From Limnanthes douglasii subsp. nivea (lineage: Eukaryota > Streptophyta > Magnoliopsida > Brassicales > Limnanthaceae), in contig JAUPFV010000001.1 of the NCBI GenBank assembly GCA_036936605.1, positions 316,092,809 to 316,156,808 of the forward strand: a DNA stretch of 64,000 bases, written 5' to 3'. A program made the translations under genes and the position numbers. The number at the start of each line of letters is the position of its first letter. The stretch's first letter is position 1. Shown piece after piece: positions 21,740-31,282 of this stretch. A model generated the notes under the pieces. The model made no database searches. It saw nothing but the letters and a program-made list of their open reading frames with translations, and had not been told where the DNA came from.

Positions 21740-21990
21740 AAAAATGGTAAATACTAAAAATATATGAACCCAATCAAGAATTAAAAACGTTTAATCATTC
21801 TTTAATATGTTCGAGCCATTCAAAATTATTTCATTTGAAGGCTAAAAGTGTTTAATCGGTATTTAATTTATCTGAATCACTCACATATATTTCAAGGTGT
21901 TTAATTTATTCGAAACACTCACATATATTTAAGGGTGTTTAATAAGTGTTTAATTTATCCGATCACCACCATAATCACACACAAAAGGCA
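21740..21990. repeat. Imperfect iterations of GTGTTTAAT in the pol/aORF spacer of E3
   Basis: Words gtgtttaat, cactcacatatattt and ttatccga recur several times with irregular spacing. This spacer corresponds to the one that holds the 35-bp array in E1. Confidence 0.5.
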
Positions 21991-22014
21991 AATAATAACA
22001 TATTGATTAGGATT

Positions 22015-22066
22015 TGGACACCTCATTAAAACATCCCCGCGCCATCAGGGTAGGTTAGAGTATGCC
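22015..22066 (-). other. Conserved non-coding box 3' of pol (E3)
   Basis: On minus: GGGCATACTCTAACCTACCC, then TGATGGCGC, then GTTTTAATGAGGTGTCC. It aligns with E6 (45093-45042) and E1 (9708-9753) and sits about 110 bp past the end of the integrase frame. Confidence 0.6.
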
Positions 22067-22182
22067 CCCAAATATTTACATTGAAGTACAACAAAGTACA
22101 TATTTATAAGAATATTTTATTCTAAATATAACTTGAGATGCTCTATATTCAAAGGATGCTCTGAAATATTTCTTTCTTTGTC

Positions 22183-23930
22183 TTAAAGTTTGTATGTTCC
22201 TTGCTTGAATTTTTCACATACCATGTATGGGCCTTCCCTATTCAGAGCCAGCTTTCCAAATTGTTTATTTTTGGTATGTAAGAACACTTTTATTAATACT
22301 TTGTCCCCTACCTGGAAATATTTTCTGTTAACTTGAGAATTGAACCTTCTTCTCATCAAACTTTGGTAGTGTGTTGTTCTCAAGTGTTCTTTCACCTTTC
22401 TTTCTTCAATTAGATCCAACTAACTTCTCATAGCCATGTCATTATCTTATTCGGAGTAATTCTGTACTATGAATGAAGGAAAAGTAGCATCCATAGGTGT
22501 AATTGCATCCATTCCATAAAAAATAGCAAAAAAAAACTCTTGAGTGGCAGTATGAGAAGTGGTTCGGCAGGCCCATAACACTTCTTGTAAATAACTTGGC
22601 CATTTTCCTGTTGCTCCTTCCAAATTATTTTTTAAACTCTTCAATATCTTCCGATTAGCGACTTCAACTTTCCCATTAGCCTGAGGATGAAAAGGAGAAA
22701 ATAAGCAATGTTGAATTCCTCTTGAAGTACAAAATTCCTCCATGTCTTTGTTGTCGAACAAATGACCATTATCTGTAGTGATGCGTGTGGGAATTCCGAA
22801 TCAAAAACATATGTTGGAGATGATGAATTTTATCATTGCCTTTGACGTTGTTCCAGATAAGGGCACAACTTCTATCCATTTAGAGAATTAGTTTATTTGC
22901 ACAGTTATAGTTCGACAACCACCAGAGGCCATAGGAGGTCCAACTAAATCTAGTCCCATTCTATCAACATGTATATTTTTAGATATACATTGAACACTAC
23001 ATCGTCCCTCGACTATCGCGTTTGGTGGCAGATAATCCTTTGACTTTCAAATGTCCGTTGACGGTCCTTGGACTATCACGTTTGGATAAAGTTAGTCCAC
23101 CAGATCATTTGATCCATGAGAGGCTGCCACCTGTCACCATAGTCCCCAGATTTTTGTATCACCACTAGTCCCTTGAGTTTAGGTCAAACCCAAAATGTAG
23201 AATATTACGGATAACTAAACTCAAGGGACTAGTGGTGATACAAAAATCTGGGAACTATGGTGACAGGTGGCAGCCTCTCATGGATTAGATGATCTGGTGG
23301 ACCAATTTTATCCAAACGCAATAGTCTAGGGACTGTCAACGGACATTTAAAAGTCAAGGGACTATCTGCCATCAAACGCGATAGTCGAGGGACGATGTAC
23401 TTTTCAAAGCCTTTTTAGATACTTATTCCATGGGTACTGCTTGCACATGAATTTAATTTCCATATTTTTGACAAGGATCACATCTTTTGACCAAATCCTT
23501 AGTATCTGCTATTATAATGGGCCAGTAGTAACCTACTAACAAAAATCTCATGGTTAAAGCCTTATAACCACAATGTGTTGAGCCCTCTCCATCGTGTAAT
23601 TCAGATAAAACATTATGAGATTCTTCAAAACTAAGGCAGTGCAGGAGAGGCTTGCTAAAAGACTGATTATAAAGAACTCCTCTCAACATCAGAAAACAAC
23701 GAGCCTTGTATTTTACTTTCTTGGCCAAAATATTATCTGAAGGTAGAAGTCCACCGGTGATAAACTGTTGGATGTCATATCTCCAATCCTTGGATTGTAT
23801 GTCGGATACGTGCATACTCTCGTCAACTTCACCCTTATTTTCTTGAATTGATTCAATGGAAAGATATTCTTGCATAAGGATCCAAGGGTATGCTTCAGAG
23901 TAAGCTATGGTGGCTAAAGAAACTGCCATA
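22183..23930 (-). pseudogene. E3 integrase pseudogene, split by a MITE
   Basis: Minus-strand order: spacer plus zinc-binding domain at 23929-23453, with HHCC intact (LHDGEGSTH, then CDPCQ); MITE insertion 23411-22986; catalytic core 22980-22447; C-terminal domain 22419-22183 (VFLHTKNKQFGKLALNREGP). The first catalytic aspartate position reads VQIN followed by a stop. The second (TTDNGH, about 22773) and the glutamate (HPQANGKVEVANRK, about 22683-22642) are preserved. A stop separates the core and C-terminal frames near 22420. Integration activity is impossible in this copy. Confidence 0.85.
22986..23411. mobile_element. 426-bp hairpin MITE (Mutator-like) inside E3 integrase
   Basis: Two nearly perfect inverted arms of about 190 bp (22986-23181 and 23215-23411) surround a 33-bp loop. 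Outer ends read TTGAACACTACATCGTCCC and, reversed, TTTGAAAAGTACATCGTCCC. TTTTAGATA flanks both sides (22977-22985 and 23413-23421), a 9-bp target duplication typical of Mutator-type elements. The arms carry repeated GGGACTA / CCTCGACTATCGCG words seen in many plant MITEs. There is no coding capacity. Transcripts would fold into a long hairpin. Confidence 0.88.
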
Positions 23931-24760
23931 ACGTTTTCCGATATGGGGATGTATTCATATTGGATACATTTAAAACTTATGGCGATTTCCTTTAGTACTT
24001 GTAAATATTAATCAAATGATATTTTCTGGTTTCAGATTTCCCTTGAGCCTGATAAATAAGTAGTTGAGAATCACTTATCATTTTGATCCTCTTTGCTCAA
24101 CATATCTGAGCTAACCTCAAACCAACTATGGCTGCTTCGTACTCTGATTTATTATTATATGCTCTGAAATCAAAGCATATAGGTTGGTAAATTGTGTCAC
24201 CATAAAGAGAAGTTAAAACAAATTCCAACACCACATCCCATCGTACTAGACCCGCCATCCGTTCGGACTACCCACTCTTTATAAAATTTATTATCGTGAG
24301 CTTCTTCGTAATGTCTCTCAGTATAAATCTACCAAAATATCAGCTGCAACTTAAGCCTTGATTGCAGTTCGAGGTGCAAATTCAATATCATAGTCTCCAA
24401 GCTCAACTGACCATTTAGTCATTCTTCGTGATATATCAACCTTTTGTAGTACGTTCTTTAAAGGAAAATAAGTATGAACTGTGATAGAGTATGCTTTAAA
24501 GTAGGGTCTCATTTTTCTAGCTGCTATCACCAGTGCCAAGGCTAATTTCTCTAAGTTCAAGTACTTTTTCTCAGCTTCTAATAAACTCCTTCTTATATAA
24601 TACACCGGACGGGGGTAATTATCTACTTCTCTTATTAACACAACACTCACTGCATATTCCGATACTGCTATATATATATATATATAAAGTCTCTCGCATT
24701 GAATGAGCTTGAATAATATGTTAGGCGAAGTCAAATGTTTTTTGTTTCAAGGAAAGTTAT
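23930..24760 (-). pseudogene. E3 dual RNase H region pseudogene
   Basis: The classical RNase H block is open at 24734-24351 (AVSEYAVSVVLIREVDNYPR, then VYYI, then LEKLALALVIAARKM, then RRMTKWSVELGDYDI). It is preceded by a (TA)n tract at about 24663-24686 read as YIYIYI. The second, archaeal-type RNase H follows between about 24350 and 23900, with SESTY/NE and DSQLL-type blocks recognisable through stops. Its terminal LATIAYSEAYPW continues into the integrase spacer. Homologous blocks are better preserved in E6. Confidence 0.7.
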
Positions 24761-24789
24761 ATCGTACTGTGGAGACCAATTGAAGTCTT

Positions 24790-25640
24790 TACCATTTGTT
24801 CGATGATCTCGAGATAAATCGATTTAAAGCAGCTAATCTTCCGGTTAGTATCCAGACTTTCTTAGTATTTCAAGGTGGATCCATAGCAAATAAAACATTT
24901 AACTTATCCGGATCAACCAGAATTCCTTTTTCACTTATAATATATGTGATAAACTTACCAGATCGGACCATGAATGTACATTTCTCATGGTTTAGCTCTA
25001 AGTTGGAAAACAATTCTTGGAGATCAGATATATGATCTTCCTCCTTAGGTATTTTCACCATCATGTTATCTATTTAAAACTCTACATTTCCTTCAATTTG
25101 GTTAGCAAACGCCTTATATACTAATCACTGATATGTAACTCCAGCATTATTCAACCCAAACGGCATCACCTTATATTAATGAAGGCCCCTATCAATAATA
25201 AAAGTAGTATGATCTTGATCATTTAGATCCATCTGTATCTGATTGTAGCTAAAGAAAACATCCATAAAAGATAATAACTTGTTTCTCGATGTAGAGACTA
25301 CTAGCTGGTCTATCTGGGGCACTAGGTTAGGAGCTTTAGGACAAGCTCTATTAAGATATGTGAAGTCAATACATATATTTCATTTCCCATTCTTTTTCTT
25401 GGCCAACACTTGATTAATTGTCCAAAGAGGGTATTGAGATCCCTTAATATGCCACATATTGGTTAGTCGATCTACTTCTTGCATAATTACTTTGGATTTT
25501 TCTTTGGAAAAAGTCCTTCTCCTCTGTAACACTGGCCCAACATCAAATTGGACTGATAGTTTGTGACTAGTCACATTGGATGGAACCCCGATCACATCTT
25601 CATTGCACCTTGTAAACATATGTAGATTGTTAGATAAAAC
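24790..25640 (-). pseudogene. E3 reverse transcriptase pseudogene
   Basis: Minus-strand blocks: KGSQYPLWTINQVLAKKKNG (about 25442-25383), then a stop, then NRACPKAP, IDQLV, FMDVFFSYNQIQMDLND (through about 25220), YKVMPFGLNNAG, the catalytic region NVEF*IDNMMVK (about 25088-25053; YVDD changed to stop-IDN) and LELNHEKCTFMV. The frame 25064-24870 continues with ILVDPDKLNVLF. At least four stops are present. The organisation matches E1 RT. Confidence 0.82.
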
Positions 25641-25829
25641 GATAACAATTTTTGTTTTAACCTTAATGGTAATTTGGCTTCAACCCTAACACTTTTGCCT
25701 TCTGCCAGACAATAAATTTCAACTTCTTCAACTAGAATTACAGCGTTGAGGGCCTCCCTCGAATCATTTATGTCATTTTGATTGGCAGAAGGCTCCACTA
25801 ACTATTATTCTTTGTTAATTTTTACTGCC

Positions 25830-26450
25830 TCCGATGACTATGAGGCAATAGTAGTGATATAGCATTGACGAGCTGCTTTTTGGTTGCTTTGGACAACACC
25901 CACTTGATCTTCCACAACATATTTTAAACATTGGTGGACAGTGGAAGCCACTGCATGCATCCTGGAAAGCCAAGATCTATCGAATATGGAATTGTAAGAT
26001 GTCGGACAATTAACCACAACGAACAACACCCTTACCATTTTTTCAAATGGTCATTTACCCAATAACACTTCCTCTTCAAATTCCTCGATGAAATCGGCAG
26101 AACTACCCGTAAAGCCTACAATGGTTCTGTTTGAACGTTGGATAATTGAAGGATTTTTCATCTGCCTATAAGTAATAAAAAACAATATATTTTCTGAACT
26201 AACCTTATCAACCAAGATCCGACGTATATCATTGCCCACAATAGATGCCCATATCAAAAACAATATTCTTATGTGGGACTATAATATCTATTAAATCATA
26301 TTTATCAAATACAATTAATGGAGCAGGTTTTTGGTAAATATGTGTAGACATTTTTCCCTGTAACTGAGTTGTCAAACTATTAACATGTATTTTCCTTGAA
26401 CAACTTGAGGGTGTTGTTGGAGTGTCTCCCCCAAAAATAGTCATTGATTC
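25830..26450 (-). pseudogene. E3 aspartic protease pseudogene
   Basis: Reads IFGGDTPTTPSS at 26441-26406, KMSTHIYQKPAPLIVFD further on, then the active-site region IRRILVDKVSSENILF (about 26234-26187), where DTG has become DKV. The downstream block NCPTSYNSIFDRSWLSRM follows at about 26014-25961. Three overlapping frames carry the blocks, so frameshifts are present. Homologous to E1 5699-6350. Confidence 0.75.
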
Positions 26451-26589
26451 GAAAACGTTGTGCAGATCAGAAATAGTTGCAGCCTTATCTATTATTACCC
26501 AAACTTGATTCCGATCTGGATCAGGATCAAGATATTCAGTGTCTACGTCAAATCTTCCATAATCATCATGGTGTCTTCTTGTCTGGATG

Positions 26590-27677
26590 CCCCCATACTT
26601 TACCCTGAATCTTTTGGTGAGGCTATTTAGGGTGCATTGTTGTTGGGATAAGAGTTGGTATTATATTGTCTACTGCCCCCTTGACTTTTAACAAAAGCAC
26701 CTAATTTTTCTCTCTTAATGAGGTTTTGTACTTCTTGTTTTGAAGCCATATAGTCAAGTGTATCATGGCCCACATCATTGTGGTATTTACAGAAACAAGT
26801 ACTCCAATTCTCTCTATGAGACTGAATTGGGGTTGGCCTTCTAAAATACACAGCATTCTTAGTTTTATCATATATCGTAGCCATACTTTCACCCAGTTTG
26901 GCAAACCATCCAGGCTAAACCAATTTTCCCCTCTTGGGTCCAGCTTGTTGGTTTTGGTTTTGGTTAGATTGTTTTTGTCTGGGCTGATGTGATCCATATT
27001 CGGACTCTTTCGGTCTATAATTAACAGTAGCTTAGGATTGAGTAGTAGCTTATGGAATTGATGCTGTAGTAGCGGACTTGTTCTGACGCGGTACTTTACA
27101 ATTCTTACTTTCTTTAACCGTAATATTTTTTTTCAACTTGATTTAACAGCCCTCCCCAAGACATTTCCTTCTTCCGAGTTACTGCATTATCTAACATGCT
27201 CAGATTTAATCCTTATCTTAAATAGGCGATAACCACCTGTTCAGAACAATAAGCTAACCCATCCTTTATATTCATAAATCGACTGATATATTCTTTTAAT
27301 GATTCGTTTGACAGCCCTCATCACTACTGGATAAAAGAGACTCATTAGAGTCATAATTAGTGGATGAACCACCAGAGTAGTCCGATGCACTAGTAACTTG
27401 TTTAGCCCGATGCATTTTCTTTAGATTTAATATGAGCCTTTGGGGGTTGATCACTATCACAATGCTCATCAAAAGACACACAACATGCATTAGACGTTTC
27501 TTTCACTACTTTTTCATCTCACTTTTGGGCCCTTAGAGCTTCGATTTCAGCCTTTGGCTGATCATGTTCATCCTTTATGAATTTTATTTTATCTATGTTG
27601 TGATTGACATGAGACACAATAGTGTGCTCATTATAGTCTCTTACACCTTCAACTTCAGGAGGCGGAACATCTTGCAT
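26590..27677 (-). pseudogene. E3 gag pseudogene, core apparently deleted
   Basis: Starts at an ATG at 27677 (MQDVPPPEVEG), 110 bp inside the 5' LTR, followed by a coiled-coil-like acidic N-terminus. Ser-rich sequence (SASDYSGGSSTNYDSNES, about 27395-27342) leads almost directly to the gag C-terminal helix region (EYISRFMNIKDGLAYC, about 27295-27248). The roughly 130-residue core seen in E1 (FDIAKIENFDG block) is missing. The zinc knuckle reads CKYHNDVGHDTLDY (about 26793-26752), with the last cysteine replaced by Tyr. Confidence 0.68.
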
Positions 27678-27758
27678 GTTAAGATTTATGCTTTGATGAT
27701 ATCTGAACTATAATTTATACTTGTTGGTTTCGAATAAAGTTATTCAGACACCTTTTAC

Positions 27759-27777
27759 TCCCATTGTGGTCGCCAAT
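27759..27777 (-). other. E3 primer-binding site
   Basis: On minus: TTGGCGACCACAATGGGA, about 10 nt inside the 5' LTR. It shares TTGGCGAC with the E1 primer site. Confidence 0.6.
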
Positions 27778-27786
27778 CTGGTGTAG

Positions 27787-28150
27787 ATGATTTCTAATCG
27801 AAGGGTATTTTAGGAAGTTGATCAACTAGGTATTAATTTTTTAAGTAGAAGATAGAGAGATAAGAGAGGTGCGTGCTAGTAGTTAATTTCCTTAGGAAAA
27901 GTCTGACCTATTTAATGTGGTTGGTTGGAGTATTTCTACTTTTTTTAGGACCCATGGGTTGTTCTAGTCAGATCTTGGATACGGGTTAGCCTTAAAGACT
28001 CCAAAGCCCAAAATCAAAAATGTTTTAGCACACAGTTGAGTCATAATCCACTTGAGCTTACTATTCATCCATCTACCTATGTTGATTATGTCCGAATTAC
28101 CCCATTGGATAGTAAAAAATGTCAGTTCCAAAAATATCCAAACCTATCAA
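27787..28150 (-). repeat. E3 5' LTR (right copy)
   Basis: 364 bp, matching 18032-18395 at about 90%. The TATA position reads TAGAAATA on minus (about 27937), so the promoter box of the functional 5' LTR has decayed, while the 3' LTR still has TATAAATA. Confidence 0.9.
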
Positions 28151-28155
28151 TGTGG

Positions 28156-28440
28156 ATAGTAAAAATGGTTTTGAAGTTGACCCCGAACCATTGAAAGCAT
28201 TGTTGAACATGGATCCACCAATAGTTGTTAAAGAAATTCGACAGATTGACATAGTAGTTAACGATATTATCAAAATTAAAATCTAAAGCCTCTCATAAAA
28301 GCCATGATTTCTTTGAAGTACTAAAGCGATACAAAAATTTAAGTGAAATGAAGATTGTGACAAAGCCTTTAACGATTTAAAGAAGTATTTGAGTTCACCA
28401 TAAATTTTATCGGCTCTAGTACGAGGTGATGCCTTATACT
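28156..28440 (+). pseudogene. E2 reverse transcriptase, continuation after the E3 insertion
   Basis: Immediately after the second TGTGG the + strand reads FEVDPEPLKALLNMDPP and VVKEIRQ, the RT connection that should follow the FIGYV block ending at 18020. Then come AFNDLKKYLSSP and LYLY, the entry to RNase H, by about 28440. A frameshift lies near the junction. Continuity across 10 kb of E3 proves nesting. The next protein signals (protease) belong to another element, E4. Confidence 0.78.
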
Positions 28441-28599
28441 TATAACATTCTGTATCCGATTTTTTGTATCCGATTTTCCGTTTTATTCGAATTGGTGGAA
28501 TTTATAAAAGGAATAGAAAATGAAAAAAGATTATGGAAGGGAAAATAAGGAAGCGTGAAGCGACATAAAAAATATAATCAACAAGAGTTATGCATTATT

Positions 28600-31130
28600 T
28601 TAGAGGGAGATACACTATTGGGAACAATGAGTTCATCGAGAAAGATATACAAAAATATCTATAAATCTATATGATTAATGGTTTCATATTTGAACTTACA
28701 AAAAAACTTGTTTTAACTTTTTCATTTACTGATGATGATTTAAGGGGATTAGTGACACTCCATAAAGATGTTCTGGTGGTACCCTATGTGATTGTTTGAG
28801 TGATTATGAGAAGGGTGATGGTTGATACTGTCTTTCAGCTAATGTATTCTACAAGACATGATATGATCAAATGATAGATATCGTGCCTTTTAAGAAACTA
28901 ACAGAAATTTGGTAAGTTTTATTGGTCAGTCAACTGATTATGTTGGGGAGATTGATTAGATGTATATGTTATGAAAGAATAAACATAGAAGACCGTTACA
29001 AAATATTTCATAATAATCAATGCTCCAAGTTCTTACAATAAGATTTTAGGATGACCGTGACTGCATAAAATTGAATGTAGTATACACACAGGTTTCATGG
29101 GATGTAGTGATGGAAAAATATTACAAACCCATGGTAGTTGTAAAAGATAATGAGATTGATGATCTGTGTGAGAAGTTAAATTAAACCAAATTTATGAAAA
29201 AAGATAGAATATTGCTTGTTAGCTAACAGAAAGATAATGAAGATTGGAAGGACATCTTGACGAGGAATTTAAAAGTAAATTAGTGGATTATTTGAAAGAA
29301 ATAGTTGATGTTTTCACATTGAATATGTTTTATATTACTGGATTTATTAGATATGTAATTTGTCACGAGTTAACTATTGATAATAAATTGAGACCAATCC
29401 GGCAGAAAAAAGAAGAAGATATTATTTATTTGAAAATCAGAAGCTATTCTTAAAGAGTTTGATAGATTGTTGAGGTCAGAGAGTCAAAATAAATGATATG
29501 GTTGGGAAATCCAATGCTTGTTAAAAAAAGGCAGTGGAGAATGTGCGTTGATTTTATTGATCTTGATCAATCTTGTCTGAATGATGTTTTTCCTTTACCT
29601 AGAATTAATCAGCTGGTGGATGGAACGGCTAGTCATGAGTGTTTGTCTTTCATTGATGTTTATTCAGGGAATAGTCAAATTAAGATACATTTTAATGATG
29701 AAGAAAGTATCATTTTTACAACAAAAAATATTATATTGTTATAAACTAATGTCATTTGTTGTAAAGAATGTTGAAGCGACGTATCAAAGGTTTATTAATC
29801 GTATATTATTTCGAAACGGTTGGGAAATAATATGGAATCTTATATAGATAAAATAATAATCGATAGTAATGAATCAAGTGATCGTGTAGGGGTGTTGTTT
29901 GAAGTATTCGAGAATTTAAGAAAATATAACTTAAAGTTGAATTAGTTAAAATGTTCACTTAGGGTGATCTCATGGAAAGTTCTTGCTTTTGTGATAAGTA
30001 AAAACTTGATTGAAGATGAACCAAGTAAAAATTGAAAGCAATATTAACAATGTATTCACCAAAATCAATAAAATAAGTGCAAACACTAACTGGCTGAATA
30101 GAAACATTGTCACGTTTTATCTCCATAACATCAAATAATGCTCTTTTTTTATTTTAAGATAGGTTAAGTGGTTTGTTTGGAGCGATGATCGCGCCAAAGA
30201 ATTTAATAAGTTAAAGCAGTATCTAAGTCTGCATGAAATTTTGCGACACCTAAATAGGGCGAGCTTCTGTTTTTTATCTATCGATTTTGAGTTTTGCCAT
30301 TAGTGATGCTCTTTTGAGGGTAAATGATAGAATTGAGAAACCAATTTATCATGTGAGTAAGACATTTGTGTCAATACAAAAAAAATAACTTTCAAATTTA
30401 GAAACGTTGACTCTTGGTTTAGTTATATTTGCAAGGAAAATGCAATCATACTTTAAGCTCATATAATTATCATTCGAACATCTTTCCCTTTAAGTAGTGT
30501 GCTTTAAAAGAACAGACTTGCATGGAAGGTTAATGAGGTGGTCAATTGAGTTAGTTAAGTATAAAATTTAGTTTGAAACTAGGACATTAATAAAGGTAAA
30601 AGTGGTGGTTGAGCTAATCACTTAATTTCTAGAAGAGAGAAATGAGATAGAAGAGGATGAACTAACGAGAATTGATTACAAGGACAATAAATGGGTTAAT
30701 GGAGTCGAAGAGGCTTCTAGTGTGAATGATAGTAGAGTTGGTGTTGCTTTATGGTTCTATCGGGATATGAAATTAAGCAAGGTATTAAAATCAAATTCAA
30801 TATTACCAATAATGAATAAAAATATGAAGTCGTGTTAGATATGATGGAGTAAAGGTCCTCCGTCTATTATAAGATTATTAGTTGGTTATTGGTCCTTCTT
30901 ATGGTAATTTGGAACAAAGCAAAAGAATATAATTTTTTTTTATAAGTAGTGAATAAAGTGGAAAGAAGGTTTTGAAATGGTTAGATATGAGCAAATTTTT
31001 ACGATTGAAAAATAAAGAGGTCAATTTGTTAGAAAAGTTTGGTTATATGAATGATAATCCTTTGATAATATATAGGAAATACCATCGGTTTAGGGAGATA
31101 TAAAAATCGAGAGGTTTACTATGTTGATGG
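28600..31130 (+). pseudogene. E4 pol pseudogene (protease, RT, dual RNase H)
   Basis: Protease blocks: ILEGDT near 28605, VMRRVMVDTVFQLMY around 28800-28850 (DTG changed to DTV) and NAPSSYNKILG near 29018. RT: 29244-29453 (CHELTIDNKLRPIRQKK), then 29493-29744 (WRMCVDFIDLDQSCLND, INQLVDGTASHECLSFIDVY). The catalytic site reads SYIDKIIIDS (about 29843), so YVDD is lost. Classical RNase H: FAISDALLRVND, then PIYHVSKTF, then LETLTLGLVIFARKMQSYF (about 30290-30450). Archaeal-type RNase H: SRVGVALWF and SIIRLLVGYW (about 30730-30895). Stops occur every few dozen codons. No zinc-binding or DDE integrase block follows. Confidence 0.65.
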
Positions 31131-31282
31131 TGATAAATAATTGACGAAATGAATATATATTTTTTCAAAATGATAAGATTTTACCGTCGGACAAGTCACA
31201 AGATCGAGCATTGTGATTACATGCTACGAAGTATAATGTATTTAATGAAATTTTATATCTGAAAAGTTATATACGACCGTTG

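Larger units (their letters stand above)
18032..28150 (-). mobile_element. E3: complete, decayed Tat-lineage element nested in E2
   Basis: 10.1-kb minus-strand element with two 364-bp LTRs (18032-18395 as 3' LTR, 27787-28150 as 5' LTR). The target duplication is TGTGG on + (18027-18031 and 28151-28155). From right to left it carries a primer site (TTGGCGACC..., 27777-27759), gag, protease, RT, RNase H twice, integrase, conserved box and 3' LTR. On the + strand between pol and the 3' LTR lies an aORF with an intron. The polypurine tract is next to the 3' LTR (CTAAAGGGGC on minus, 18407-18398). The LTRs differ at about 38 sites (about 10%). A MITE sits in the integrase. The element splits the RT of E2. 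Confidence 0.92.
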
